Shown here: positions 9,889 to 21,200 of the stretch, piece after piece
How the letters are laid out: the number at the start of each line of letters is the position of its first letter
How positions within the stretch are numbered: the first letter of the stretch is position 1
Assembly (NCBI GenBank): GCA_004194705.1
Contig: SADC01000061.1
Location: 62,001 to 126,000, forward strand
DNA: 64,000 nucleotides
DNA from: Ditylenchus dipsaci
Taxonomy: Eukaryota; Nematoda; Chromadorea; Rhabditida; Anguinidae
Direction: 5' to 3'
The notes under the pieces: generated by a model
Seen by the model: only the letters and a program-made list of their open reading frames with translations
Database searches by the model: none
What the model was told of the DNA's origin: nothing
Translations under genes and position numbers: made by a program

Positions 9889-11079
9889 TAGGGTTGTCGG
9901 TTCGGGTACCCGTTTTCGGGTAATTGGAACCGAAACCCGGTTTTTTCGGGTTTCGGGTATCGGTTCGGTCCGGGTACCCGAAAATTTCGGGTTTCGGGTA
10001 TCGGTTCGGTCCGGGTACCCGAAAATTCGGGTTTCGGGTATCGTTCGGGTATCCGAAAGTCGGAGACACGATTTCAAACAGTGGGATCAAAGATTTACAA
10101 CAATTTGTTTGCTTGTGTCAGCCTGGGCCGTATTAATAATCGATTTACCCTTACATCAAGTGTGAGTGTGATTTTAGTGTGATTGGGAGGTTCACTGTGA
10201 TTTTCTGGTGTGAGTGTGAGGTGTGACTGTGATTTTTGAAAACACTGATCTCACTTCACAATCGGCGAGAAAAATTGCAGTGTACCTATTTTGTAGTTTC
10301 TTTTTTAATGAAAAGTCAAATCTTTAAATTACTTTGAAGAAATCGTGTTCTGTTATAATTTAACAACAAGATATACTAGCTTCAAGCAAAGGTGTAATTT
10401 TTTTTTAAAAACTTACTTTTTGGGTTTTAAGTATGAAGTACGAGCAAAGTACGAGTGAAAACACAAAGGACGAGAAAAAAATGAGGACGAATACGAGTAC
10501 GAGTCAATTTTAGCCTCGTACTGCGAGGACGAAGACGAGTTCGAGCGAAAAGAAAGAGAAGTACTATGAGTACGAGCGATTTGAAAAAATTGGTACAAGG
10601 ACGAGTACGAAGTACGGTCCCGAAAATTTTTGATACGAAGTACAAGGACGAGAAATTCGAAAATTCCTAGCACTGGAAACCATAATCTCAGGGCTACATT
10701 ATGGTGTTAAAACTTTTTGAAAAAGGTGAACATTTTCAATCTAATTACGCAAAGAACATTTGCGCCAAAAAAAGTATTGTCCTTCCAGATATCGTTTGTA
10801 AGAATGTTGAAAGTGAGGTAACCGACTTCATAGTTGACCGCGTGTATGCAGGAAGCCTTTTTCTGTAAATTCGATTTTTTCGGATATCGGTTCGGGTACC
10901 CGAAAATTTCGGTTCCGGTTCGGGTACCCGAAAGTTTCGGGTTTCGGGTATCGGTTCGGTTCGGGTACCCGAAAGTTTCGGGTTTCGGGTATCGGTTCGG
11001 TTCGGGTACCCGAAAATTTCGGTTCCGGTTCGGTTCCTCGGTTCGGGTACCCGGAAATTCCGGGTACCCGACAACCCTA
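9889..11079. mobile_element. hAT-type element, GGGTACCCG-rich arms
   Basis: The ends are TAGGGTTGTCGG and CCGACAACCCTA, with a perfect 8-bp duplication TTCATTTA (9881-9888, 11080-11087). The arms consist of iterated GGTTCGGGTACCCGAAA units, which create spurious frames rich in R, P and N. The interior includes GTGTGAGTGTGA and ACGAGTACGAGT tracts, themselves probably older insertions, and one short clean ORF (10701-10868). No transposase is visible. The element at 51400-51665 shares the terminal TAGGGTTGTCG. Confidence 0.8.
10701..10868 (+). CDS. Short ORF, BTB-like fragment (55 codons)
   Basis: ATG to TAA without interruption. The segment KKSIVLPDIVCKN followed by TDFIVDRVYAGSLFL resembles the middle of a BTB/POZ fold (a hydrophobic LPDI strand, then a 'FI...Y.G.L' helix). 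It is too short to be a whole domain. It lies inside a terminal-repeat element, so it may be a captured exon piece. The assignment rests on pattern resemblance only. Confidence 0.3.
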   Translation: MVLKLFEKGEHFQSNYAKNICAKKSIVLPDIVCKNVESEVTDFIVDRVYAGSLFL

Positions 11080-11689
11080 TTCATTTATATTGATGCTATC
11101 GATATTCTTGAACACTCTCATGTGTGCCAACTAAGGAAAAGTGTATCCGAAGGAGATCACAGACATACCGATTGGGGCAAGCGAAAGAGAGGAAAAACGG
11201 AGAGTTAGAGAAGGAGAAGCACTTGTTGTTGATGAGTAAAAAAATTGTTCTTCGTTATTATTGTTTTTCGCGGTTTATGTTGTCAGTTGGGTTTATTTGA
11301 ATAAAGCACTTTATGAAAGGAAAGCTCTGAAAAAAGAGTAGAGAGAGAATCTTTGAACGATGATATGTGAATAAATTTCCTAGTCATCTTCAAGCTTTCC
11401 TGAAACAAAATATGCATAAGCTGAGAAAATATCGAGAATTATGACATAATGCTACATAAGAGCAAAAGGTGGCAAAAAAGCTATAAGGTGGCAGAAATAA
11501 GCAAAAGGTGGCAGAAAAAAGTAAAAGGTGGCAGAAAAAGCCTTTTTGACCAAAACTCGAAAAAGGTGGCAGAAAAAAGCTTCGTCCAATTTAAAATGGC
11601 TGTAACTAATTTCACCCGCCAAATTACTGATTTACCCGCCGAATTTGAATTTACCCCACCAAATTCAAATTTTTAGTCAAATATTGCAG

Positions 11690-12200
11690 TAAATTTTGCG
11701 GGAATTCAAATTTTATTAGTTAAAAATAACTTGCATCGCCCTGAATCCTACCCGGAATGGCCAGAAGTCCCTGAAAGTTGGTTTTTAGGGGGTTTACTAA
11801 AGGGGAGTAAACTTTTTCCAAAAATTCGATTGAGCGGATCAGAATTCTAGTCCGGTGGGCTGAATCGCTCAAAATCCCACCATGAACCATTCTTAACCAT
11901 CTTAAACCACCCTAAACCACCCGAACCAGTATCTAAATCCCCTAAATCAGTGCTTAGGATGGTTTAAGATGGTTAAGAATGTTTCATGGTGGGATTTTGA
12001 GCGATTCATCCCATCGGACTCGAATTCTGATCCGCTCAATCGAATTTTCGGAAAAAGTTTGCTCCCCATTTAGTAAACCCCAAAAACAACTTTCAGGGAC
12101 TTCTGGCCATTCCGGGTAGGATTCAGGGCGAAGCAAGTTATTTTTAACTATAAAATTTGAATTCCCGCAAAATTTACTGCAATATTTGACTAAAAATTTG
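11690..12200. repeat. Long palindrome, diverged copy of 8560-9110
   Basis: Centred near 11940. The arms share TGGCCAGAAGTCCCTGAAAG, GGGGGTTTACTAAAG and the 'ATTCGATTGAGCGGATCAGA' word with the first copy. Flanking repeats of AATTTGGCGGGGT (12200-12340) and CACCCGCCAAATTAC (11610-11660) extend the inverted structure. Confidence 0.75.
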
Positions 12201-12431
12201 AATTTGATGGAGTAAATTCAAATTTGGCGGGGTTATTCAGTAATTTGGCGGGTTAAATGAGTATTTTGCTCAAAATTCAAATTAGGCGGGGTATAAAATT
12301 AATTGGCGGAGTAAATCAGTAATTTGGCGGGGTGAAACAATTTGAGCCATTTAAATTTCGAAGATGGTAAATCTGATGGTAATTCAGCCATGCTAAACAC
12401 GAATCCGGTGTCCGAATCAGGTATTTCCTAA

Positions 12432-14638
12432 CAGTGTTGTCAAAAGTCATAGGCATAACGCCAAAGTCATAGCATAATAGGATCAAAGTCATAATCATAA
12501 GCAGAAGTTTTCAAAGTCATAGTCATAATCATTATGTTTATGACTATGGCTTTGAAAAATTATGCTTATGATTATGACTCTGATTATGACTTTCAGTATG
12601 ACTCTGACTATGACACTGAATAATTCTGTTTATGAGTGTGACTATGACTTTCATTTTCTTTATGACTCGCACTATACCTATAGTTTTACTTATGGCTTTG
12701 ACTTTATTAGGACTATGATTTTAAGTATGACTTTCATTTTCATTATGACTGTGGCACTGCATAGGCTTTCTTTAACAATCGTGTACTTGTAGGCTCTTCT
12801 TCAAATAGAATGTCATTCTCGGTCCAAGGCAGCGGAAAAAAAGCGAAATGGTGGCGCCAATCGCGATCCTGTTTGGAATTTCTTCAGGGAGGAAATTGAA
12901 TCCAATGGTGTAGTCGTGGTGCGATGCAGAGAGTGTCGCCAAGTAAATTGAGATATTGTTTTTTCTATTTATTTTATTTATCATAGCTTCAAGCATCCTT
13001 TAAAGGCCAGCACTTTATCTTATCATTGGAAAGCAAAGCATTCGGAGAAAGAACAGCCTTCTATGAAATTTGGACTATCTGGGACTAACGGAACTTCATG
13101 GCTCACATCAAGGAATCCTGCTTCGAAGCAAAGCCGATGAATTGCTGGAAGAATATGGACTTACAGTGCATGACCTTTGCAAGACTGTAACTGATTCGGG
13201 AAGTAATACGATAACATCTTTTAAGGACGTCTTGTCATGTGACGTTTTCATTTATAACAAATTAAGATTCGTACCACTTCGATTTAGTTGATCCAACTGT
13301 GACTGGTGGAATACGAGCAAGCAGAAGAGGATTTTAGTAGTATGGACAATTATGATCAGTTCGAAAGGGAATGGAGCTTGAGTTATCGTAAGCTCTCATC
13401 AAATGTCTGTCGATTTCACTTAAGCAATCTTATTAAGTATGTCTTTTAATATCCGGATCCGTTGTTTCGTCTTAACAAAGCAATTTGAAAACTCAAAAGC
13501 TTTCTGGGAGTCACTGAAGCTGCAGCAGCCATATCTGAGATCAAATGATGGGATTTTCCTAGCAAAGAAGGAGTCGAGGTCAGAGTTTTTTGGGGAGGTG
13601 GGGGGTTAGATCCAAATTTTTGTTTTTCAGTTTTTACAGCTAGTCTAATTACCAATTGAGCCTTTAAAGTACTGGTCAAACATGCTATGCACGGTTAGTT
13701 TCATTGAAAGTGTTCATCTCGTTTTTCAATGTGTCATTTTATTCGTGCTCAGGAGTATCGATCAGCAGATGTGTTAGCTTTGGAAGTTCTGTCTGTGCCG
13801 GCTACAAGCGCACCCGTTGAACGAGTGTTTTCTCTGGCAGGGCTAGCAACAAGAAATCAGCGTAACCGAACAATGATTGATCTTCTCAATGCTCAACTGA
13901 TAGTCTATTGCAATCAATTGGAGGAAAATATCTAAAAACAGAACACCGTTTTGTGTCGTAATTTAGAGCTGTTAAAATCTGTTCTCTGTTTTGGTCAATA
14001 AAACTTGTAATGGAAGTTATTAAGGGGTTTATTATGTGAAATGAGCAGAATTTCGGACTGTGTTTTGCAAAAAAAAGTTATAAATTTATAGAGAGAGGCA
14101 ACGTTCACTAAATGTCATAAAGACAAAACGATTCAGATGTTTTAGGTACGATCTAGGTGACTTGGGTGTCCTCCAGGCGGTTTGGATAAGATTGAAGTGG
14201 TTGGGTTCAATTCAGATTGTTTTGCTAATATTTAAATGGTTCGGGTGCCATTAGAGTAATTTTGGTACAATAAAGATGGTTTAAGTACCTACTAGGTCAG
14301 CAGAAAAGAGAACATAGTAAATTTAATGCACAAAGATGTGAATATAATAAAAAAGTTCGTCCAATGCAACGAAAAATATCTCACATCTCACAACTGTGAT
14401 AGTCATAATGAAAATAAAAGTCATAGTCACACTCATAAGCAGAGGTTTTCAATGTCATAGTCATAGGCATACTGAAAGTCATAATCAGAGTCATAATCAT
14501 AAGCATAATTTTTCAAAGCCATAGTCATAAACATAATGATTATGACTATGAGTTTGAAAAATTCTGCTTATGATTATGACTTTGATCCCTATTATGCCTA
14601 TGACTTTGGCGTTATGCCTATGACTTTTGACAACACTG
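12432..14638 (+). mobile_element. hAT transposon, 2.2 kb, internally deleted
   Basis: The ends are CAGTGTTGTCAAAAGTCATA and its complement. The terminal inverted repeats run about 175 bp and are made of GTCATAGTCATAATC-type words. A perfect 8-bp duplication TTTCCTAA flanks it (12424-12431, 14639-14646). Transposase pieces occupy 12817-13935. Confidence 0.92.
12817..13935 (+). pseudogene. hAT transposase remnants: BED finger and dimerisation domain
   Basis: hAT transposase cuts and pastes the element. Block 1 (about 12817-13060) encodes a BED zinc finger: CRECR, an intron-like gap, then SYHWKAKHSE. Block 2 (about 13073-13240) includes DLCKTVTDSGSN, the hAT motif at the start of the RNase H fold. 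Block 3 (about 13735-13935) is the C-terminal dimerisation domain with VPATSAPVERVFSLAG and RNRTMIDLLNAQLI, then TAA. The stretch between blocks 2 and 3 has no continuous frame and most of the catalytic core is gone, so the copy is non-autonomous. Confidence 0.85.
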
Positions 14639-15209
14639 TTTCCTAATAGGGACGTCAAAAATTGAAATTTTGCGGAATTGTCTCCCGCGGAATTCTCGCC
14701 GTGCCAGCTCCTCAATTTCAATATGGTTATAGCCAAGTAGGACATGTAAGAATCGATTATATAGGTAGTTAACTGTGGCGGCAGTGTTTTATCTCGCAGG
14801 GTTTTGTCGTATACTCATTGGAGGTGTCTGTATGTCCTGGTTAGACTGTGCTAACAAACTATTAAATTTTTTGCAGGCTTCTAATACTTCTTCTTGTGCC
14901 ATTTCACTTTGTTGATTCTGAATCTAGAAATCAATCATACAGTTTAAAACAAAAAGTTATTTTATTACACTCTTTCAAACTGTACAATAAATTATTTTAA
15001 ATACATACATTAATGTATTTTAACAATGACTCAGATTATTACAGGCAAAGTTATCTCTGCAGCCTGTAAACATATTGGCCTGCACAAATGCAAAATAAAA
15101 TAAAAGTGCAGTATGCGGTCCTCTTAGTCTACTATTAAGCACCACTTTTAGTAAGTAAATTATTGAGCAAAATTATTGTGTTTGCATATACTAGGCTTGT
15201 TCGAGAAGT

Positions 15210-18200
15210 TCAAGCATAGGTGCTGAGTTCCCTGGAAGCATTTGTTGTGGAAGAAGGTGGGTTGACAGTAATCACATCAGTTTCACTCTCTGTCCATTTG
15301 CTAGCGGTAGCTCCGGTGGACGGCAGCAACGCAGCTGATGGCAACTCGAAGTTCTGGAAGTTGTGCCTGTGTCTGTGCCTCCATATGGGGAACAGACTTA
15401 GGTAGTTGCGGGGCACAAGCCCTTGCTTGGTTGTGTCTTCTGTTTGCTCACACAACCACCAATACATATCCGGTGTTGGTTTTTGATGATCTTCTAAGTA
15501 AATATGATCATCCTCTTCGTCATTCCTCTGAAGCACCCGGAGCTCATCTCCCTCTTGGAAACACAACTCATCCTCGTTTTTGGCTTCATAGGAAAAGGCA
15601 GCATAGACCTATAAACTGTGTGAATTAATTTAGTCTGTGTATTATAATCTTACTTTGCCGCCATTGACCACCCCATGCACTTTTCCACCAATTCGATGTA
15701 TTCAGCTCCAGCCTCATACTCGTGCGTCTCATCAAATAAGTTGGCGGCAGTCTCTGTTTTGGAGATGGTAGTCGCGAACACACAAGCTCCATTTTCAATC
15801 AGCTGTTTGAGCATGACCAAGTTGTTGCAGGATGCAGCACAGTGCAAAGGAGACCAGCCGTCTGAGTCCTACAACATGAACAAAACTTTTTTGAGTGGAC
15901 TTATTTGTTTATATTACTGGCTGATGTGTTTATGAAATTAAAAAAATACCGCCATTTCAAAAACCCGAAAATATTGGCGCCACCCTGTATATTTGAATTG
16001 GATTAAAAAGTAAAAATTCCGTACCAAAGCATTCACATCAGCATTGTTGTCGATCAAGAACTTGACTATATCATGGTTGCCAGCACAAATAGCATTATGC
16101 AAAGCAGTGATGCCCTCCCATTGGCTACTGAGATGTCGGGAATCTGAGCAAAAAATATTTAGAAATTGAAATTACAGTGTCATAAGCCTACATTTTTTGC
16201 CAATTGCACCAGCATTTCATATTCTCCCTCATAGGCCACATCCAAGAATAGCACTACTTGGTCGAAAACCACTCTTCTGTTGTGGTGCTGTTTACCTGGA
16301 GTCCGTAGGATGCCTTTGTAGTTGTGGCCAGGTATTCGGCTGTTGCTGCTGCTCAGCTCCTCGAACTAAATTGAAATTAAATTTATGAGATTTTAGTTTT
16401 CTTAAACAGTCAAACTCGATAAACAGAAACCCTCTTCAAGTTCATTTCACTTGCCGAGTCCGACACTTTTAGACGATTTTTGGCATCTTTTACCAAACGT
16501 GATTCGTCGATCTGGTCACAAAAATTGTAAGGATTACAATTTTACCAGTCATAATCCAAAATCCGGCAGTTTTGCCATATGCCGCACCGATAAACGACAC
16601 CCTAATTTTGCAAACAGGTGAAGAAATGTCCGTCTATGGAAGTTCAACTGTGTAAGAAAGTTTTTTCCTTTTAGCAGTACGACATAAACTCGCAGCTCAT
16701 CCAACCCATTTTACGTTTTATTTGTTGTGAAAAAACCAACCGCAGGTTCGTCGCCACTGACAGTTGAGGAGGCTTCATCTGTGGTTGTGCTGCTTGCCTC
16801 CTCGTGATTTCCCAACTCAGCCGTATCGATGATTATAAACTCGGATGGCTCATCATCATCCTCCTGTTCAAATAGTTCCTCTCCATCATCTGTGACTTTT
16901 TTTTCAGGTTCCTCTTCTGGCATCGATTCTTCAATGATGGTGCACTGCTGCTTATTGGTTTCTTCTCTAGCAGACACATTTCCTACAACTACTTCTTCGG
17001 TTGTTTTTAGGTTTTGGTGTTCTTCATCAATTTTCCTCGTGTTTTCAAGCAGGCTGACTTCAACTGACTTCGCGTTTTGATTGATAGCTGATGTTTGTAC
17101 GCTGCTTACAGTGTAGGTGGCTGCAGCTGTAGTTTCTTCTGTTTTAGAAGGAGAGTGTGGGGCAGCAACTAGAGGAGTATTGCTAGCTGTAGATGGCACA
17201 TCCAAGAAGTCATCTTCTTCTGGCACATCCACAATTGGCTTGGGTCTTGGCTTTTGGAGTTGGGTTGCTGTAGGAGGCAGAGTGGCACAAGCTGTTGCAA
17301 TATCAGCGTGCTGATACCGAAGCTTAAAATTAAAATTTTCATGGAATGAGTGTGAAATATACAATTGGCTCGAAAATGGGTTTTTTAGTAACATACCCTT
17401 TCGGCAGTGTTGCTGGTGGTGTCAAAACCAGACCTGATAGTAGCAGAGGCTGAAGCATTGGCAGTCGGCTTTCTGGCGGCAATGATATCAGCAAAAGATA
17501 TGTGTGTTCTACCCTTCTTCTGCTCCTCTACCAAATAACGCCAAATGTTTTCAGACTCGCCACCATTTGGAGTACCTCCCTCAGCTTGGGCCCAGGATCT
17601 CCTCTTCATGGCTGTCAGAGAGTCACCTCGAAGACTTAACTGGTCTGGCTTGCCTCTGGCCAATCTCTGTTCATGTGTTTCATCCATACACAAATAGCTG
17701 TTTTTTGAGTGATTGCCAATTTCCTGCAAAACAAGTGTCAACATGTAAGCAAAAAAACTGTCGTTGAAAACCTAGAATTGAACAAAAGTCAAAACTTTGA
17801 CCGCTTGCTCTATTCACCAAGTTTCTGTTACGGATTTCGGCATGCTCTGCCAATACTGATCTTGTTTAAGGTTTTGGTAAAAAGAAAGCCCACCAACCTT
17901 GCCAAATGTAGACATTCCAGAGGTAGTAGTTGGCGCAGCAAAGGGTGGAGGAGGTGCCCTGACGGTTTTCTTGTGCTGTTGTTGTTGACTTGGCTCTGGG
18001 TGTAGATGATGATTCATGGGCGTCTTGATGAGGCCGCTACTGCAAATGGAATATATTAAGTACGGCACGACAACAACAAAAACATGCCTATTCACTGCTG
18101 AATCTACTTGGTCATAGGAGGGCAGTTTCTTCAGCTCGTCCTCAATATTGCTATTTTCTTTTTGGAGATTGGAAAACTGAACATAAATAGTTGAAATTAG

Positions 18201-21200
18201 AGCTTCTGATAATATTGGCAAACCTGGAATGGTCCTACAGAAGCTTGAGGCCGTTGTTGGAGCTGCTGTGACAGGTTTTTAATTACTGGTGCCAGACTGT
18301 TAGGTTTGCAATTCATTTGAAGATTGTTCAACGAAGAAGTGGACGGATTTGTGTTGCTATTCAGATCTCCATTCACTTTCCTTTGCTGGGCGATGGCGGC
18401 AGAAGCGGCGGAGGCACGGCGCTGGTATAGTAGGTCGAGCTGAAAAATTGACACGATGAAAAAAGCAATTTGGCAATTATAGAAGAAGCTCAGAAAAAAG
18501 TAAGGGAAGTTCCTCCAGCTCACAGTCAGGGTCCTTCCTTGTTAGCCAGAAATATAACTTTAAAAACTAACTACACTATCTTGTTCAGCGTGAAGTTCTG
18601 CGCCAGAAGCAACAAAAATCACCGCCCGCCTTTCTCGTGATAGAAAATACTCAGCGCAATTAAACACCAGTCGTTCGAAAATAGTCTAGACAAACCGAAA
18701 TTTTTTTTTGACTTGAGAAGAAATTCAAAATTTATAAAAAACTGCCTAAAAACAGTTTTCAAATGTCACCCATCCTTCAAAACAACCATGTTTTTTTAGG
18801 GGGGGGGCAAATGAACCTTTTCAACTTTATTGTGTGAAAAACCTACTTGTTTTCTGAGGACATCCACCTTATCCACAGCTTTTCTCAGTTGAACATCATC
18901 ATGAGCATATGCATTCTCCAGTTCTGCCAGCTCCCTTTTCTGTAATTGGTTGTGATGTGCCAGTTGTCGAGCTTCTCGTTGCACAGCCCCCAGCTTAGCC
19001 ATTTCCCTTTCGTCATGAGCAATGCGGTTCTTGAGGCCAATTACTTGTTGCCCCACATTACCAGTTGATCTCTTGTCGTTGACCGCAGTTCCAATGGTCG
19101 AGGAGATGAGTTGCCTGCTATCTTCCATTTCACAAGCATTTGCATCGATTTGGCGTTGTTGAGCGACTGCAGTTTCCATCAGAGAATTGTAGCTGAAAAA
19201 TTGTGTATTTTAGCAAAGCAAAAGTCTGATTGAATTTAGGCCAGACAGGAAGCAGATGAGCAATTGCCAACAAAATGGCTTGATTGCATAAATTTTTACC
19301 AGAAAAAAATATTCGAAAAATTGTAGAATTAGGAGAATTAGAGAATTATTGGAGAATTAGATTGGTAAATTGAAAAAAAAAATTCTAGGAACCTCTAGAC
19401 ACCCGTAATAGCTAGAAATAATCAAAACAAAACCCATCATTGAGATGACTCATCTACAACAACAAATGCATTGATAACTGGTTGAGGCAGCATAATAATT
19501 AGTTCACACTTTGGGAGCAATATTATGCAGTTTTTCGTTTTAATTTTTTTGGCCCTATTGAACTTGCCGTAAATTTTTTTGGTATACAACCAACTATTAC
19601 AAATACTGACTCGTTACACCAACTCATTACACTTTTTTCAAATTTGCAATTTTTTCAAATATGCTCTCGTTTATTGATTCCAAACAAACTATCATATCTA
19701 TCAAACGAAGTAGATGACATTACTTTTGAACTCTGACCAGGGTGGCCAGATGCAAAATCTTCAAAGCAGGATTTTGATGTCGAAAAGCAGGATTTCGAAA
19801 CAAAAAAGGGTTACGTGAAAAAAAAATACAGCAAGTTCAAGGTTTTCTCCGAATTTTTTCAACCCATTTCATCAAGTAATCTGGCTCATTTTATATAATG
19901 ATTGTTTGTTTTTGAAGTCATTTGTCCAGTTCCTATAAATATTCGCGTAAAAATAGCTAAGAAAGCGCCACAGTCGAACTTAAATTTTAGAAACATTAAA
20001 ATTAAAGTATAATCTTTTTCAAAAACAACAGTTATTAAAGTCACAGATCTCAAAATTTTAAAACTTTTTACCTCATTTTGTGTGTTTGATTGGTTGTGGT
20101 AGATGAATCCACAGAGTCACGTCTCCTCTGTTGCTGTATTGGATGGTGGATCAAGGTGGAAGATGAAGCTGATGAAACATTCGGCCTGTGAACCATGTTG
20201 GGGTTATGGAGGGTAGGTACTGAGTTGTAATGTGGAAATGTGGTGGTCGCATCAGTCACATTGCTGGGGAAGGTGGTTGTCATGGGAGTGCAGTTTTGAT
20301 TGAGGCGATTGAACGTGGCATAGTGCTGCTGCTGACCTGAAGAGGACACTTGGGGAGGAGGTTGAGCTATTCGAATTGGCTGTCTCAGTGGTCCAGCACT
20401 AGAGGATGACATGGGCGCTGCCATTTGCTAAAAAACAATCATATTTTTTTATATCGATAATATGATAGTAATTTTTTCCAATTAGTCAATAAAAAATAAA
20501 CTTTTTTTAGCAAACTAAATGTCTTCAAGATCTTAAAAAATTTACTTATAACTCAGACAGATATTTAGAATTAGAAAAGTGTGAAGAATGCAAAAATCAA
20601 ATTTTTTTGTCTTTTTCTCAAAATTTTTAAGAACAAGTACGAAATCTGACCATGATGTCACCCATCGACTTCTAAATTTTAGTTAAGGTTATCATGATCA
20701 GATTAAACAAAAAACGAGAAAATTTGGAATGAAACGAGAATTAAAAAAGGTATCCCTGACTTTGAAATCGTATGTGGTAGGTGTGCATAGTGCCGAAAAA
20801 GTTGAGGTGGTAAGCTTTTTTTTGAGGCTTGAGTACTTTAGTCTAGAGTTTAAATCAAATTATTGAACTAGACATTTAAAATTTTACATTATCATTTGTA
20901 AACCCAGAACCGAAATTTTTCAGTTAACTGGATTGTTACCCCAGTAAAAAACTTTTTCAAACTGTATTTTGCGCAAACCTAATAGTCGTGGGTTAAGAAA
21001 CAACTCCACTTATCCTAAATAAGCTGTGGGGGTTTGTAGCTTTAGAAATCAATGTTTTTATTAGTCATTGGTGAATAGGACGCTTTCCCAACTTACGCAG
21101 ACAATCTAATTTACTATCAACAAAAAGAAGCCAAAATTTACAGGCAAAAAGAAGAATAAAGAGAAAATGCCCTCCAAAACATATCGATTGGTCAGTCAGT

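Larger units (their letters stand above)
9590..11600. mobile_element. Putative MULE-like element remnant, split by a hAT-type insertion
   Basis: Inverted arms about 115-165 bp long bound this block: left 9600-9715 (GCCACCTTTTGC-type repeats, then GCATTATGTCATAATTTTCG) and right 11435-11600 (the complement). Inside are two pieces of coding-like sequence separated by the element 9889-11079. Long subterminal inverted repeats plus a SWIM finger suggest a Mutator-like element. I cannot define exact ends or a target duplication. Confidence 0.5.
12360..14830. repeat. Older dispersed repeat, copy 2 (reverse), split by the hAT element
   Basis: Flanks 12360-12431 and 14639-14830 are the reverse complement of the backbone at 5700-6600. 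Removing the hAT element and one copy of its duplication restores a continuous backbone that matches the unfilled site near 6555-6590 (TTTTTGACGTCCCTGTTAGG). Confidence 0.75.

Noticed and set aside
9803..11084. Long ORFs rich in R, P, N and Y on both strands
   Set aside because: Translations of GGTTCGGGTACCCG repeats in element arms; only the short ORF at 10701 lies outside them.
12562..12792. 76-codon ORF rich in M, T and Y
   Set aside because: Translation of the GACTATGACTTTCA repeats in the hAT terminal inverted repeat.
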